This document shows, one piece after another, positions 1 through 11,027 of a stretch of 64,000 bases of DNA. The translations under genes and the position numbers were made by a program. Under the pieces are notes generated by a model that was given only the letters and a program-made list of their open reading frames with translations, made no database searches and had not been told where the DNA came from. The DNA comes from Hericium rajendrae. Its lineage: Eukaryota > Basidiomycota > Agaricomycetes > Russulales > Hericiaceae. How positions within the stretch are numbered: position 1 is the stretch's first letter; each line of letters starts with the position of its first letter. The stretch covers positions 352,501 through 416,500 of the forward strand of contig CM065879.1 in assembly GCA_033439255.1 (NCBI GenBank), written 5' to 3'.

Positions 1-482
1 GAGCGGCACTGCGAGAGAGGCCGGTATGACCACGTGCGGGGACTTCTTTGCATCTGGGAGGGAGTGGATATAGAAGTGCTGAAGGAAGGTAAGGACTCCG
101 CGGGCAAGATTGAGGAGACGTAAGTCATTCTTAAGCAGTGAGATGGACAGCACTGGGATCTGGACGCATAAATCTCAGCATGCATCGACTGCAGCGCACG
201 TCCGGGACTGACCTCGCGAACGCTCTGGCGCCAGGCTTCGGCAGCAGGAGAGGAATCATTCAGCTTGACGGGGAGTGCTTTGGCGCGTGCCAGCGCATCT
301 TCCCAGGCAGTGTAGTTGCTGGGCAGAAGGATGGGCAGTGGAGCATCTCCGACGAAGAGAAATCCATGCTCGAAAATCTGGGAGATGTCAGACGCAGCGT
401 CAATCGCCTTCTGCGAGCTCCTGGAAACAGGAGGATAAGTGTGGACGGCGGGTTCAGATTTGGAAACGAGATCGTGCGGCAT
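1..482 (-). CDS. Indoleamine 2,3-dioxygenase, N-terminal part (runs off window)
   Basis: Haem dioxygenase that opens the indole ring of tryptophan to N-formylkynurenine, first step of the kynurenine route to NAD; cytosolic. Read on the minus strand, exon 1 is 482-213 (90 codons from ATG), a 53 nt intron covers 212-160, and exon 2 runs from 159 to the window edge still open. Recognisable family features are the early GFLFVGDAPLPILLPSNYTAWEDAL-type segment (residues about 40-64), then IPVLSISLL, a helix ending FLQHFYIHSLPD, and the hallmark VIPASLAVPL at the very edge. The haem-ligand histidine lies in the missing C-terminal half, so activity cannot be judged. The start is the first ATG of the open frame; the frame stays open a little further upstream behind a possible acceptor, so one more short exon is possible. 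Confidence 0.82.
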   Translation of the reverse strand, partial: MPHDLVSKSEPAVHTYPPVSRSSQKAIDAASDISQIFEHGFLFVGDAPLPILLPSNYTAWEDALARAKALPVKLNDSSPAAEAWRQSVREVSPGRALQSMHAEIYASRSQCCPSHCLRMTYVSSILPAESLPSFSTSISTPSQMQRSPRTWSYRPLSQCR

Positions 483-1236
483 GTTATCCGTAATGTAGTT
501 AGATGGATGCAGAATCTGCAACGAAGTGCGTTATGTTTCAGTTGAAGCTTGGGACCAATGAATGCTCACCAGAATGAAGGCTTCAAAGCGATCGGATGGA
601 TAGCGAATGCTAATGCATTCATTATATACGATGCGATGATGCAATTAGCTCGCTCCTGAGACTAACCTAGATTCAATCTAATGCACGAGTCTTCCGTAAC
701 GCATACTGCCAGATATAATTGGCAAGATCCGGACCCGATATTGCATCTGCACGCACCCTACCATCACTCCTCACGACGCAATGCCCCACGCATCTACCGA
801 AGTGCCGCGCCTTGGCGGACGACAGGCGTTGAGCCTGAAGCGCTGAAGGCTGAAAGCGCGTCATCTACATCATTTGCAGGTACATTGGTAGCGCACAAAC
901 GCATCCTGGCCAATCCAAAAGTCCGTAAAAGTCGTGGTTCCGTGCTCCGGAATCGTAAGACCTAGATCCGGCCGGCGGTTCATTCGTCGATCGCGGCTGC
1001 GGGCCGATCCATATCCTTGAGGAACAATGCATTTTCTGGGGGGAGTAAACGGGGCGAGAGCATCCTATCTTGCCTAAGGACGAGGCCCGCGTTTTTGAGG
1101 TCTTCAGGGAGCGTAGACTCGCCTAGGTGGCAAACATTCACTAATGGACATGCTTCACGGTCTCGAACGAATGGACGGCTAGGGGTTCAGGAGGCTTTAT
1201 GCATCGAGCCGGTACTCTGGCGATGTTTAGCATCCT
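483..1236. other. Intergenic region, no gene recognised
   Basis: Lies between the divergent-looking 5' end of the dioxygenase gene and the 3' end of the hemopexin-like gene, both on the minus strand. Open frames on both strands are short and mutually contradictory. I see no domain, RNA gene or repeat here. Confidence 0.5.
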
Positions 1237-2214
1237 TCAGTGGTTTCCGAAGAAGTTGGCCTGGACAAGCGATGGCCAATTGTCAGTAATGGTGTAGGGT
1301 TCGTTTACGACGAAGTCCTCTTCATTGTTCTCTAACAAAAAGTACTACCTTCAGACTTTGCGACAGAAGCGATCAAAAAAGGGCTTACTACTCACCGCTT
1401 CTTAACTTTACAAGCACATATTCTTTCTTTGAAAAGAAGTAGGCCTCATTCTCGGCATTTGGGTTTGGGATCACGATGTCCACTGTCTCGAAGCCGGCAC
1501 TTTTGAGGGACGGCCACTCGTCCAAGATGGTTCTGGGGCTATATATAATACCGCTACCATCCAAATCTAATCCAAGAGTGTTAAAACACCGAAAATGAGA
1601 CAGCGAACTACGAACTCGTACCGGGCCTGATTTTGATAAGCGCACATTTTGTGTCGCCGAAGATATACGCCTCATTGCTGTCCAGCGGGTTTGGCAAGAT
1701 GGCGTCAAGCATATCAAACCCAACGATCCTAATGGAAGGCCACTTGTCCGCAATAGGGGTCGGTCCATCGACAACATAGTCCCTGGTGTGCCCTTGAGGT
1801 TCTCGGCTGTTAGTCACGATGCAACACGAAATGCATACACTTGGACACACCTGGCTCGACGTGAATAAGAGCGACTTTATCAAAGCAGACAAAGTACGTC
1901 TCATTCTTGTCTTCTGGATTGGGCAACACGGCATCTACGTGTCCAAATCTTGCCTGCTGCAGTGCGGGCCAGTTTTCGAACAAGAGCCCGGGGCCATGCG
2001 CGATAGTGTCGTTCTTCGTGCCGGAATTGATGTCGATAACAACGTACTTGTTGTCACAAAAGAAATATACTCTTCCAGGGGTAGTTCGGTCGAGCAAGCC
2101 TGCGCAGCGCTGGATGCGATCTGGATCGTTATGCTCGAGAAATTCCTCCATTAGTTCATCGACGACTAGCTCGCCAGGTCCGAACATAAGATCGTCATAT
2201 GCGGGGGCACCCAT
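1237..2214 (-). CDS. Hemopexin-like four-bladed beta-propeller protein
   Basis: Predicted 266-residue protein made almost wholly of four hemopexin-type repeats, a fold that binds ligands such as haem or polyamines in animals and plants; the fungal ligand is not known to me. Exons: 2214-1841, 1782-1622, 1566-1396, 1331-1237, with introns of 58, 55 and 64 nt; phases (2,1,1) all agree. Blades begin near residues 33, 91, 147 and 206 and show the repeat signature: VDAVLPNP, LDAILPNP and TVDIVIPNP at the blade starts, YFF or YIF strands followed by Y-or-A V-L-I-x-V, then the WP-(S/A)-L helix (ENWPAL, DKWPSI, DEWPSL, DNWPSL). The last blade ends soon after its WPSL, as expected for a closed ring. 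The start is the ATG just before GAPAYDDLMFGPG; the frame is open further upstream but with unlikely composition. No signal peptide is visible, so it is probably intracellular. Confidence 0.8.
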
Positions 2215-2689
2215 GGGGCATTCAAGTGTAGATGTCGCTACCAGATGTTCGGAAGAGGAGGAACACTGGTCCCGCGAGGAACGATGGCCCAAGACTTGCA
2301 AATAATTGCAAACAAACGCGTCGCGTCCTCCGATGATGCCATGGAATGACTCCAACAACAATAAATCTAAATCCTGACAACACCATCTACGTAACATTGA
2401 CCCCAGCCTCCAGGATACGTCAATACTAATAGGCATGTCTCGGTCTATCACCAAATGTTCATTGTTCGTGGATACTCATAAACTCGAACGAGTGCCTGCT
2501 CGTCCGGCGATCTCGGCGTCTGCTCGCAGCCTTCGATTGGCACCGCCGCAACGCATCCACGTATCCAAGCTTGTTCGAACGTATCCGAGCTTGTCGACAA
2601 TAACCGATCCTCCTAGCGAGGTAGGTAGGCTTGTACATACATATGTGCCCTCTTCGTGCTGGATTCATGCTCTCATGCTTGCATACAGC

Positions 2690-3174
2690 ATGGTCAGAAT
2701 TGTGGCGGGTTGCACTATTGAGCACGAAGAGCTCATCAAGTTTCTCAACGCTCAGGGATGGGGCCCCGATCCTGGAGAGCCGGAGCTGAGTGTCCACCAT
2801 GTATTGATGACTTTCGTGAGCTGGCGCTGCTCGCAGCCTCGACCAGAAGATGTGAAGAAACTATTGCCACGGCCACGGTGTGCATGCAATCTCCTACTTA
2901 TTACGTGTCCAATCCGCTCAAACTAGGTTCAGACTGATACGACAAAGATGGAAATGAAGTCCATGCGATCATGACGCGGTATAGCAGCGACAAAGACAAC
3001 TGGCAGACTCTTCGCTTCAGGGAGATGCCCATAGATATCGAGACCCGGGTCAGGCTCATCGTGCAGACGGGAAACGTCCTGGATCCGGACAAGATGCGGT
3101 TCTGGAGCATGCCGGAGATGTTACCTTGGTATTCCCCTGCGTATTCCGGTCCTAGACTGACGCGTGAGTTGTAA
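2690..3174 (+). CDS. Uncharacterised small protein, tentative two-exon model
   Basis: Not recognised. A plausible reading joins 2690-2879 and 2948-3174 (138 residues) by a 68 nt intron with GTGCAT donor and AAAG acceptor. The first part holds EELIKFLNAQGWGPD and an HVLMTFVSW helix; the second an acidic-basic mix with RVRLIVQTGNVLDPDKMRFW and many aromatic residues near the end (LPWYSPAYSG). It is transcribed divergently from the hemopexin-like gene with about 475 bp between them. An upstream in-frame extension to 2435 exists but looks non-coding. The acceptor is weak, so exon limits are uncertain. Confidence 0.3.
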
Positions 3175-3423
3175 GTCGCAAATGTCTCAAAGCGGTTTTT
3201 TCTGACATGGCATCGAGCTCCAGGCCCCCACTTGGAGCTGTGAGCGCGCCATGTCTCCTAGCAATTCCTTAGTTATATCCATGAATACGTCCGTGAGCGT
3301 GAAATTTTAGCACATGCGTACGAAATTTATGGACCGCACAGCGTGCTTGATACTAGACACTCCGAAGGTTATGTACGAGGACTTTGAACAGGCCTCAGTA
3401 AAATCATTCTGTGCATTCTGTAC

Positions 3424-5043
3424 TTACTCGCCGATAGACCAAACGTCCGCAAAATCGCTGACACACTGCTTTATAGAGTCCGCCGACTCTTCGCTACCTT
3501 CGCAGTCCACTAACTCTACGCTCTCGATTTCTGCACCACGAGATCGGCGGCTCTGCAGCATCATCACTACGGTTTCTCCCATCGTCCCCAGAGCACCCTC
3601 TCTGCGCTTGTCCAGGTCCAGCCCTTCCAAGACAAGCCTGTCTAGCAACGGGAGGGGTAGCAAATCGACCGGATCGTTATCTCCGATTGCTGACCCTGCA
3701 AGTACGGAGATGATGTTGATGATACGTTCCGTAAACAAAACAAGGGTTCTGACGGATGGAAAGCTAGAGAGAAAGTGGAATAACATATCCGTGCCGAGCG
3801 TGCAAGGTTCCCCGCTCCCGGCAAATTCCAAGAAGACGACATTGGACAAGTCCAGCTTCCTGCAAACTGCTTGGAGTAACAGTTCCTCAAATTCAAGCTT
3901 TGGATGGACCCACTGGACAGAGAATGTGGTTTCATCTGTCAGATGTATCTGTGGGTCGAAACGGAGATCTTGGATCCCATAATCTCGTGTTGTAATGACC
4001 AGTCGCCGCGGGGACGGGCGGGCTTGCATCAATGCCGCAGATCCTTGATGTGAAGTACGGATGTTTGCATGGCTGAAGAGACATGCGAAAACAGTGTCGA
4101 AAGCAGGAAGCTCCATGTACCAGTTGTTAATTTTCAAGGTGATTTTGCATGCGGGCGGAAGTAGCAGATAATCGAAGAAGATAAGGGTTCCGCCCGCAGT
4201 ATTCCTCTGGCTGTCGGTCGGCTCGATGTCAACCTGCCTGAGACACGGCAGTTCGACAATCTGACAATTTTCTTTGAGGGACAACACTTCGCCCTCCGTT
4301 GATCCACGTATGATCCCTTTCGCTTCGATTGTTTCCAGCTTAGGACAGCGCCTCAAAATTTCGAGCCACTTGGTATTCGACAAATTGAGTGTCTCGTCAA
4401 GCCAAGTCGTGGTATACTTGAGCGTAAGGGAGGTGAGATTGCATAGATACGGCACATCCCATGAATCAGGCATCCATCCTCGCAAGGTAAGCTTGCACAG
4501 CCGGGGTAATGTCGAAGAAAAGATGTCGGCGGACCTAAAGATTTTGTCCCAGTGGTGAGAGTTTTCGATGATAAGTTCCTCAAGAAGAGGAGCTGGCCAT
4601 GACAATCGTTGTAAAATCGTTCTGTCCGAACTTTGTTTAGGACGGAGTCGAAGGCTCTTTAGACGCTGCTGCTGCGCTGGCGCTAATGCCTCCTCGATAA
4701 ATGCCGGAAGAATTATGTCTTCGGCTTCAAAAGAGACCTTGATTGGCATTCCTCGCGATCGATGAAGCATCTCGGCCACCCATGCTATGGACAGATCGCC
4801 CGAGACGCTGGTCCACAATGCCGTATCGCCAATAGCTGTGATCCTCCAAGGATGGCATACGTGCGAGACACTAATCCAGCCAAGTCGCCGGCGTATATGA
4901 AAAGGCAGGCCGCTAGAGATATCGGTGGTGTCTTTTGGGGTCCATTGACTAGTCGGAGGATCTATGTCCGTCAAGTTCCTGAAAATGGTGGACAGGAGCT
5001 CAGGAGGAACACGGGAGACAGTAGGCCCTATCGCCTCGTCCAT
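3424..5043 (-). CDS. F-box protein with leucine-rich C-terminal part (copy 1)
   Basis: 539 residues in one uninterrupted exon. The F-box core sits at about residues 10-75 (VPPELLSTIFRNLTDIDPP, then LGWISVSHVCHPWR and ALWTSVSGDL), the part that would bind Skp1 in an SCF ubiquitin ligase. The rest carries irregular leucine-rich segments such as LPRLCKLTLRGWMPDSWDVP and YLCNLTSLTL, the likely substrate-binding face. The same two landmarks recur in all paralogues in the window. It is closest in wording to copy 2 (WDAPYLCNLTSL, RCPKLETIE). The frame stays open about 60 nt upstream of the chosen ATG behind a possible acceptor, so a short first exon, as in other copies, may be missing. Substrate unknown. 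Confidence 0.8.
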   Translation of the reverse strand: MDEAIGPTVSRVPPELLSTIFRNLTDIDPPTSQWTPKDTTDISSGLPFHIRRRLGWISVSHVCHPWRITAIGDTALWTSVSGDLSIAWVAEMLHRSRGMPIKVSFEAEDIILPAFIEEALAPAQQQRLKSLRLRPKQSSDRTILQRLSWPAPLLEELIIENSHHWDKIFRSADIFSSTLPRLCKLTLRGWMPDSWDVPYLCNLTSLTLKYTTTWLDETLNLSNTKWLEILRRCPKLETIEAKGIIRGSTEGEVLSLKENCQIVELPCLRQVDIEPTDSQRNTAGGTLIFFDYLLLPPACKITLKINNWYMELPAFDTVFACLFSHANIRTSHQGSAALMQARPSPRRLVITTRDYGIQDLRFDPQIHLTDETTFSVQWVHPKLEFEELLLQAVCRKLDLSNVVFLEFAGSGEPCTLGTDMLFHFLSSFPSVRTLVLFTERIINIISVLAGSAIGDNDPVDLLPLPLLDRLVLEGLDLDKRREGALGTMGETVVMMLQSRRSRGAEIESVELVDCEGSEESADSIKQCVSDFADVWSIGE

Positions 5044-5645
5044 GTGTTCCGTGTCCGCGAGCGAGGGACTACTCGAACAGGGAGGATTGGCTATGGAACG
5101 AACAGATTAGGATGAATATCCTCAGATCTGGAAGAAGCACGTACACAGATGACTGTAGAATATTCAGATACGCCTACTGAAGGCAACGGAGTCTTCAACA
5201 ACGAGAAAGCCTTGCTTTCACGGACTTTAACAAGCCTGCGAGCTCCTGCCATACCGAGGAACAATGATCAGTAGTTAAACTAGATGTCGGGACACTTCCA
5301 GCGGAAGCGAAGAAATTTTCAAAAGTTCACCTTGGTTGTCTCAGCGATATCGAGGTCCTAGAAAGCGTTGAGCTGTCAAGTTTCAAGTTGGCGCCTACAA
5401 CACTGTCATCGATGCAAGTCGTCGAGGCTTTCGGTGTCACTTCCTTTTGCGGAAGAACGTGGACAATAACAAACTTGAATCTACATAGGATCTGCGTATT
5501 TTTTCCAAGGATCACATCGATCACCTCCAATATTCTAGTGCTAGCGCCCGGAACGACATGACTTGCATTGAAATCAAACGGTACGAGAAAAGGGCATATA
5601 GCCATTTGACAACCACGACATGCATCATCGTCTTTTACAAGACGT
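5044..5645. other. Intergenic region between F-box copy 1 and OYE gene 1
   Basis: Holds the 5' flank of F-box copy 1 and the 3' flank of OYE gene 1, both on the minus strand. Short open frames here are not convincing. No repeat or RNA gene recognised. Confidence 0.45.
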
Positions 5646-7076
<1,431 letters not shown>

Positions 7077-7153
7077 TGCTGGCTACTATGACAGCTGTGA
7101 TCTAGGAGCCCAAGGAGGGAAATCGTAAAGGACACTGCCTGCGCCAAAGCAGC

Positions 7154-7162
7154 CTTTATAAG
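7154..7162 (-). promoter_or_regulatory. TATA-like box of OYE gene 1
   Basis: Reads TATAAAGG on the minus strand about 80 bp before the OYE copy 1 start. OYE copy 3 has an equivalent box at about the same distance, which supports a real core promoter. Confidence 0.4.
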
Positions 7163-7219
7163 AAGACCTACATAATCTCCTAGGTCGTTTAGTCATCCCA
7201 AAAGGTTTCAAAATTATTA

Positions 7220-8565
7220 TTACTTACCTACGTAGTCATCAAGAAGGCTTTCGAGTTCTATGGGAACAGGTAGACAGTTCTGGAAGCCGTAGACTCTGGT
7301 CATCGAGTACTCAACGACGTCAGGCAGAAAGCGCGCCTTCCTTGATCCCTGCTGATTCAGCGTGGCGTGCTTTGCAGTTCTAGTTGCGATTCCAATACCA
7401 CCGATTTCGCAGAAGTGATACTATAGTATTGTTACCATACAGTGCCTTGCATATCAGTCTGCAGTCGACGCGCTGAGATCTTTGTTTGTTCGGACCAAAG
7501 CGTGACATTTTAGCGCTCTGAATCTTGTTTGCGAGTTCACAGTATGCACCTTCGTACATCTTGCAGCACTCAACTTTCCCTTCAAAAAAAAACAGATATA
7601 ACTGTCTACAGACAAGGTTCTCGTACAAACATTCAAGTTAGAGTGGCTGCAGTGTAACCGGCACCTGCACGCTGTGTCCGCTGCCCCAGTGCCATCCAAT
7701 GAGACGTAATGCCCCTGCTGCCTCCCTGAGGAGGAGGCACCCCGAATATGTGCTATAATAAGCCTGCCGGGACATGGATGTGGCTCTGTAGTTATTGCTG
7801 TCCTACCTATGTGCATAAATAAGCACAAGTCACAATGCGCGAGGCACGCGAATTTGCGCTCTGCGCTGCACGTAAATCAGCTGAGCGAAGAACACGCCGG
7901 TGCATTCAAAATGTTCCTGCACCGCAGCCAGCACAAGATATTGGCTCCAGTCGATATTGGCAGTCACAAGACGGGCAAGCGCGAGAGCTATGGCTCAGGC
8001 TGTTACGCCGGGGTGCTGTAAATGCATGTGTGAGTCTCGGTGCGAAATTCGAAGCTGTGAATAGCTCACAGAAAGGTCTGTGCCCAGGCAAGTCTCTCAT
8101 ATATTTTTAGCTAATTTACCAACTAGGTTGGAGACTTACAGAAAGGTAATGGCCATCGTCGAAGATGGCAAGACGCAGAGTGAAAGTCGCTAGTTGACAT
8201 GTGACATGATGTGACTATTTGGCGACTACAAATAGATTTCTCGACGCGTCGACTGCAGACTGATATGCAAGGCACTGTAACCTGCTATGCCAGACAATCG
8301 TGTCCTTGTGCGAGCCGGCAGCACAATATTGCAGAATGCCCTATACAAGTGTTGTGACCACAGACAATTGATTGTGCAACTGCCGGCGAACCGTCGCGTA
8401 GTGCAATTCGATACTATCGTTGCTTTTGAAGTTTTGAAGCCTTTGCAAGGATATGTATGGGTCGACAAGTCTGGAGATATTAGAAGGTCGCAAGATCGAG
8501 AACGACAACGTTGAGCGAATGCGACGTCGGTCAGCTACGAAGACAAGTATCTTCCTTCCTTCCAT
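7220..8565 (-). CDS. Uncharacterised small protein with a transposon in its intron (tentative)
   Basis: Not recognised. Exon 1 is 8565-8347 (73 codons) and exon 2 is 7420-7220 (66 codons and stop), giving 139 residues; both ends are in phase 0 with a GTATAG donor and a CTATAG acceptor. Without the 838 bp inserted element the intron would be about 88 nt, close to the usual size here. Exon 1 contains a helix-like SRLVDPYISLQRLQNF and HYATVRRQLHNQL; exon 2 reads ARFLPDVVEYSMTRVYGF and ends in LESLLDDYVGK. Neither resembles a family I know. Support is the phase agreement and removal of the insert between two credible splice sites; a chance pair of open frames is the alternative. Confidence 0.35.
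7440..8277. mobile_element. 838 bp non-autonomous DNA transposon (mariner/pogo-like MITE)
   Basis: Perfect 33 bp terminal inverted repeats at 7440-7472 and 8245-8277, beginning CAGTGCCTTGCATATCAG, flanked on both sides by TA (7438-7439 and 8278-8279), as produced by Tc1/mariner/pogo transposases. Similarity between the ends continues weakly inward for about 15 bp. The interior has no transposase-like frame, so it would need a transposase in trans. The perfect repeats suggest a recent insertion. Confidence 0.85.
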
Positions 8566-8870
8566 CTCATCAAACGCACCCCGGTATTTGCCGCTTCTAG
8601 TAGTACAAGCAAATCATCCTGCATCCATGCATCTCTACTACTAGACTCGCCGCAAGCCCGCTCGACCGCGAGAGACCTTGGAATGCATGTCATTGTTTGG
8701 CTCTACGCTCCGTTTGCATACATTGACTGAATCTACCAGACTACTGGCCACGTATCCGGGTGCGTCTGACTCGATATGATCCTCATGAAGCTACATTTGA
8801 AACTGGCCCTCAGCAAATCATCAAACCGTCACTGTGAATATCATCCACTTCCGCGGATACTGAGTCCTCT

Positions 8871-10457
8871 CTACAATTCAAATGGCAGCGCATGAAGCTC
8901 GCACCGAACTTTCGCGCCAAGAGACCGATGGATGTGCAGCATTCTCGCGACCTTATCTCCAATCATCTCTTCCCCTTCGCCGTATTGATCCAGGCTCACC
9001 GCCTCCAATACCAGGACCTGCAGCGAAGGCAAGAGCAACGTATGGTTTTGCACCTCCGCAGCCACCGCCCCGCGCTCTATGTGATCAGCAGCTCCGACCG
9101 ATCCAGATTGCGCCTCCGCCAGCACAGAGACGACGCAGTCGACAGGCTCCTCCTTCGACAGCACAAGGGTCGTCACGGCTGGGAAACCAGAGAGAAAGCG
9201 CCTTAGTACGTCCTTGTCCTTTGTGAATGACTGCGTGTCAGCGGAGATCTTCAGCATGGAGACGTCAGCCAGGCGTAGTTCCTCGCAGATGGCCAGAAGC
9301 AGATCTCGTCCCGGGAGCATGTACCCGGTCCATTCGATGGTATACTTGGCATCATCAGGCAGAGCCAGGCGTTTCTGGTTGTTGGTGTCACTTGCCATCA
9401 GGATGACACCAGTCGGAGACGCGTCGAGGGAAAGTTCTCGGAGTGGATTCCAGGTGCTTGTATTTCCAGAGAAGAGTGCAAGAATGCCATAGAGGGAAGA
9501 GGTGCTCCAGAGACAATGGTTGAACTTCATATGAATCTTGCATGTGGGTGGAATTTGGAGGTGGTAAAAGAGCGAGTTGACTGTTATGGCCTGCCACGTC
9601 CATTCCAGGACGACCTGCGTAAGGCAGGGGAGGGCAACAACTTGATTGTTACCCGCGGCGTTGAGCGGATCGATAACACTTCTCAACTCTATCGTCTCCA
9701 GCTTGGGACAGCGGCTCAAAATCTCCAGCAGTTTCGTAGCAGGAAGGGAGTACGACTTGCTGAAGTAGGGCGCATGGATGCTGAGGGACGTGAGATTGCA
9801 CAGATACGGCGCATCCCATGAAGACGGCATCCACCCTTGCAAGGTAAGCTTGCGGAGCCGCGGCAAAGTAGAGGCAAAAAGGTCTGCAGGAAGGTGTCTG
9901 CAACCACAATCGTGCTGACTCCCGAGAGCGAGCTCTTCGAGAAGAGGGGTCGGCTTGTCCAACAGCCCGATGAAGGCTTCTGACAGGGCTTTGTTCGGGC
10001 AGAGTCGAAGTGTCTTCAAACGCACGAGCTGATCAGGCGCCAAGAATCCTGCAATGAACGGGATAGAAAGTGTTTCTTCTCCTTCACAGATGACGTTGAT
10101 GGGCATGGTCTTCGATCGACGGATCATCTCCTTGACCAGCGGCATTGCAAGTTCGGCTGAGATTGTCGTCCATAGCATTGCGTCGCCAATGGCTGCCCTC
10201 CTCCACGGCTGGGAGACGTGTGAAACATGGATCCATCCAAGGTGAGTGCCGTTCTCTTTCTTGGTTGGCGGATCGATGTCTACGAGGGCCCTGAAAATAC
10301 GCGACAGGACTTCAGGAAAAAGCCGATGGACGGCGGGCTTGGTGGACGTGGTCTTCTTCATCTTTTCCGTGTCTTTGAACGGAAGCCTGGGAGAGTCCAA
10401 GCGCAAGGCGGCTGATGAATCATGGCACGGAAAGGTCAGAACAGGCCGATTTTGCAT
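8871..10457 (-). CDS. F-box protein with leucine-rich C-terminal part (copy 2)
   Basis: About 528 residues if started at the ATG at 10457; the frame is open to 10577 and a later ATG lies at 10361, so the N-terminus is uncertain. The F-box core reads LFPEVLSRIFRALVDIDPP, then LGWIHVSHVSQPWRRAAIGD and MLWTTISAEL. C-terminal repeats include LPRLRKLTLQGWMPSSWDAP, YLCNLTSLSI and RCPKLETIELRSV. Near-identity of these segments to copy 1, on the same strand 4 kb away, points to tandem duplication. A TATATA stretch about 25 bp before 10457 could be a core promoter or chance. Confidence 0.8.
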   Translation of the reverse strand: MQNRPVLTFPCHDSSAALRLDSPRLPFKDTEKMKKTTSTKPAVHRLFPEVLSRIFRALVDIDPPTKKENGTHLGWIHVSHVSQPWRRAAIGDAMLWTTISAELAMPLVKEMIRRSKTMPINVICEGEETLSIPFIAGFLAPDQLVRLKTLRLCPNKALSEAFIGLLDKPTPLLEELALGSQHDCGCRHLPADLFASTLPRLRKLTLQGWMPSSWDAPYLCNLTSLSIHAPYFSKSYSLPATKLLEILSRCPKLETIELRSVIDPLNAAGNNQVVALPCLTQVVLEWTWQAITVNSLFYHLQIPPTCKIHMKFNHCLWSTSSLYGILALFSGNTSTWNPLRELSLDASPTGVILMASDTNNQKRLALPDDAKYTIEWTGYMLPGRDLLLAICEELRLADVSMLKISADTQSFTKDKDVLRRFLSGFPAVTTLVLSKEEPVDCVVSVLAEAQSGSVGAADHIERGAVAAEVQNHTLLLPSLQVLVLEAVSLDQYGEGEEMIGDKVARMLHIHRSLGAKVRCELHALPFEL

Positions 10458-10577
10458 CGAAAGGGTCAACACGCACGCATATATGCAGACATCGGCTAGA
10501 CGCAGAGGTAACGGGTTCCTACCATAACGAAGTCTAGTTAGTAAGTGATTACTTTGCGATGACTCGTACGATACCAT

Positions 10578-11027
10578 AAAATATTTGACAGAAACTGAAG
10601 GAAAGACTCACCTTGGTCGTCTACACGCAATTGGAGGATGGTAGAAAGCGTCAAGTGGTTACCGACGTACGTTCATCGGAAATGCGCAGGACGATCAATA
10701 GAGCATTCTTCGAGCCCGAATTTGGACATGCTCCTTCCAATTGCGCGCAGCACGGAAACTCCAGATACCTCAACCTGTAGCCTGACATTGGATGTATTAT
10801 ATTTGATACAGTATGTATTTACCGGCCGCTGAACTTATTCATCCGGTGAACAGTCTTTCCTCTATATATTACCTCTCATATGATCAATATCATGGTCATA
10901 GCAGGATTGCAGCGCTAACGAGTCGCTCTAGCTTTTGTTAAATCAAACAACGTGCTACATTGCAATTCAATATGTATACTACTGACTACATGAAATCTCG
11001 CCTACAGGACACAACGATGTACAACCT
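10578..11027. other. Intergenic region between F-box copies 2 and 3
   Basis: AT-richer than its neighbours. No gene, RNA or repeat seen; it serves as 5' flank of copy 2 and 3' flank of copy 3. Confidence 0.45.
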
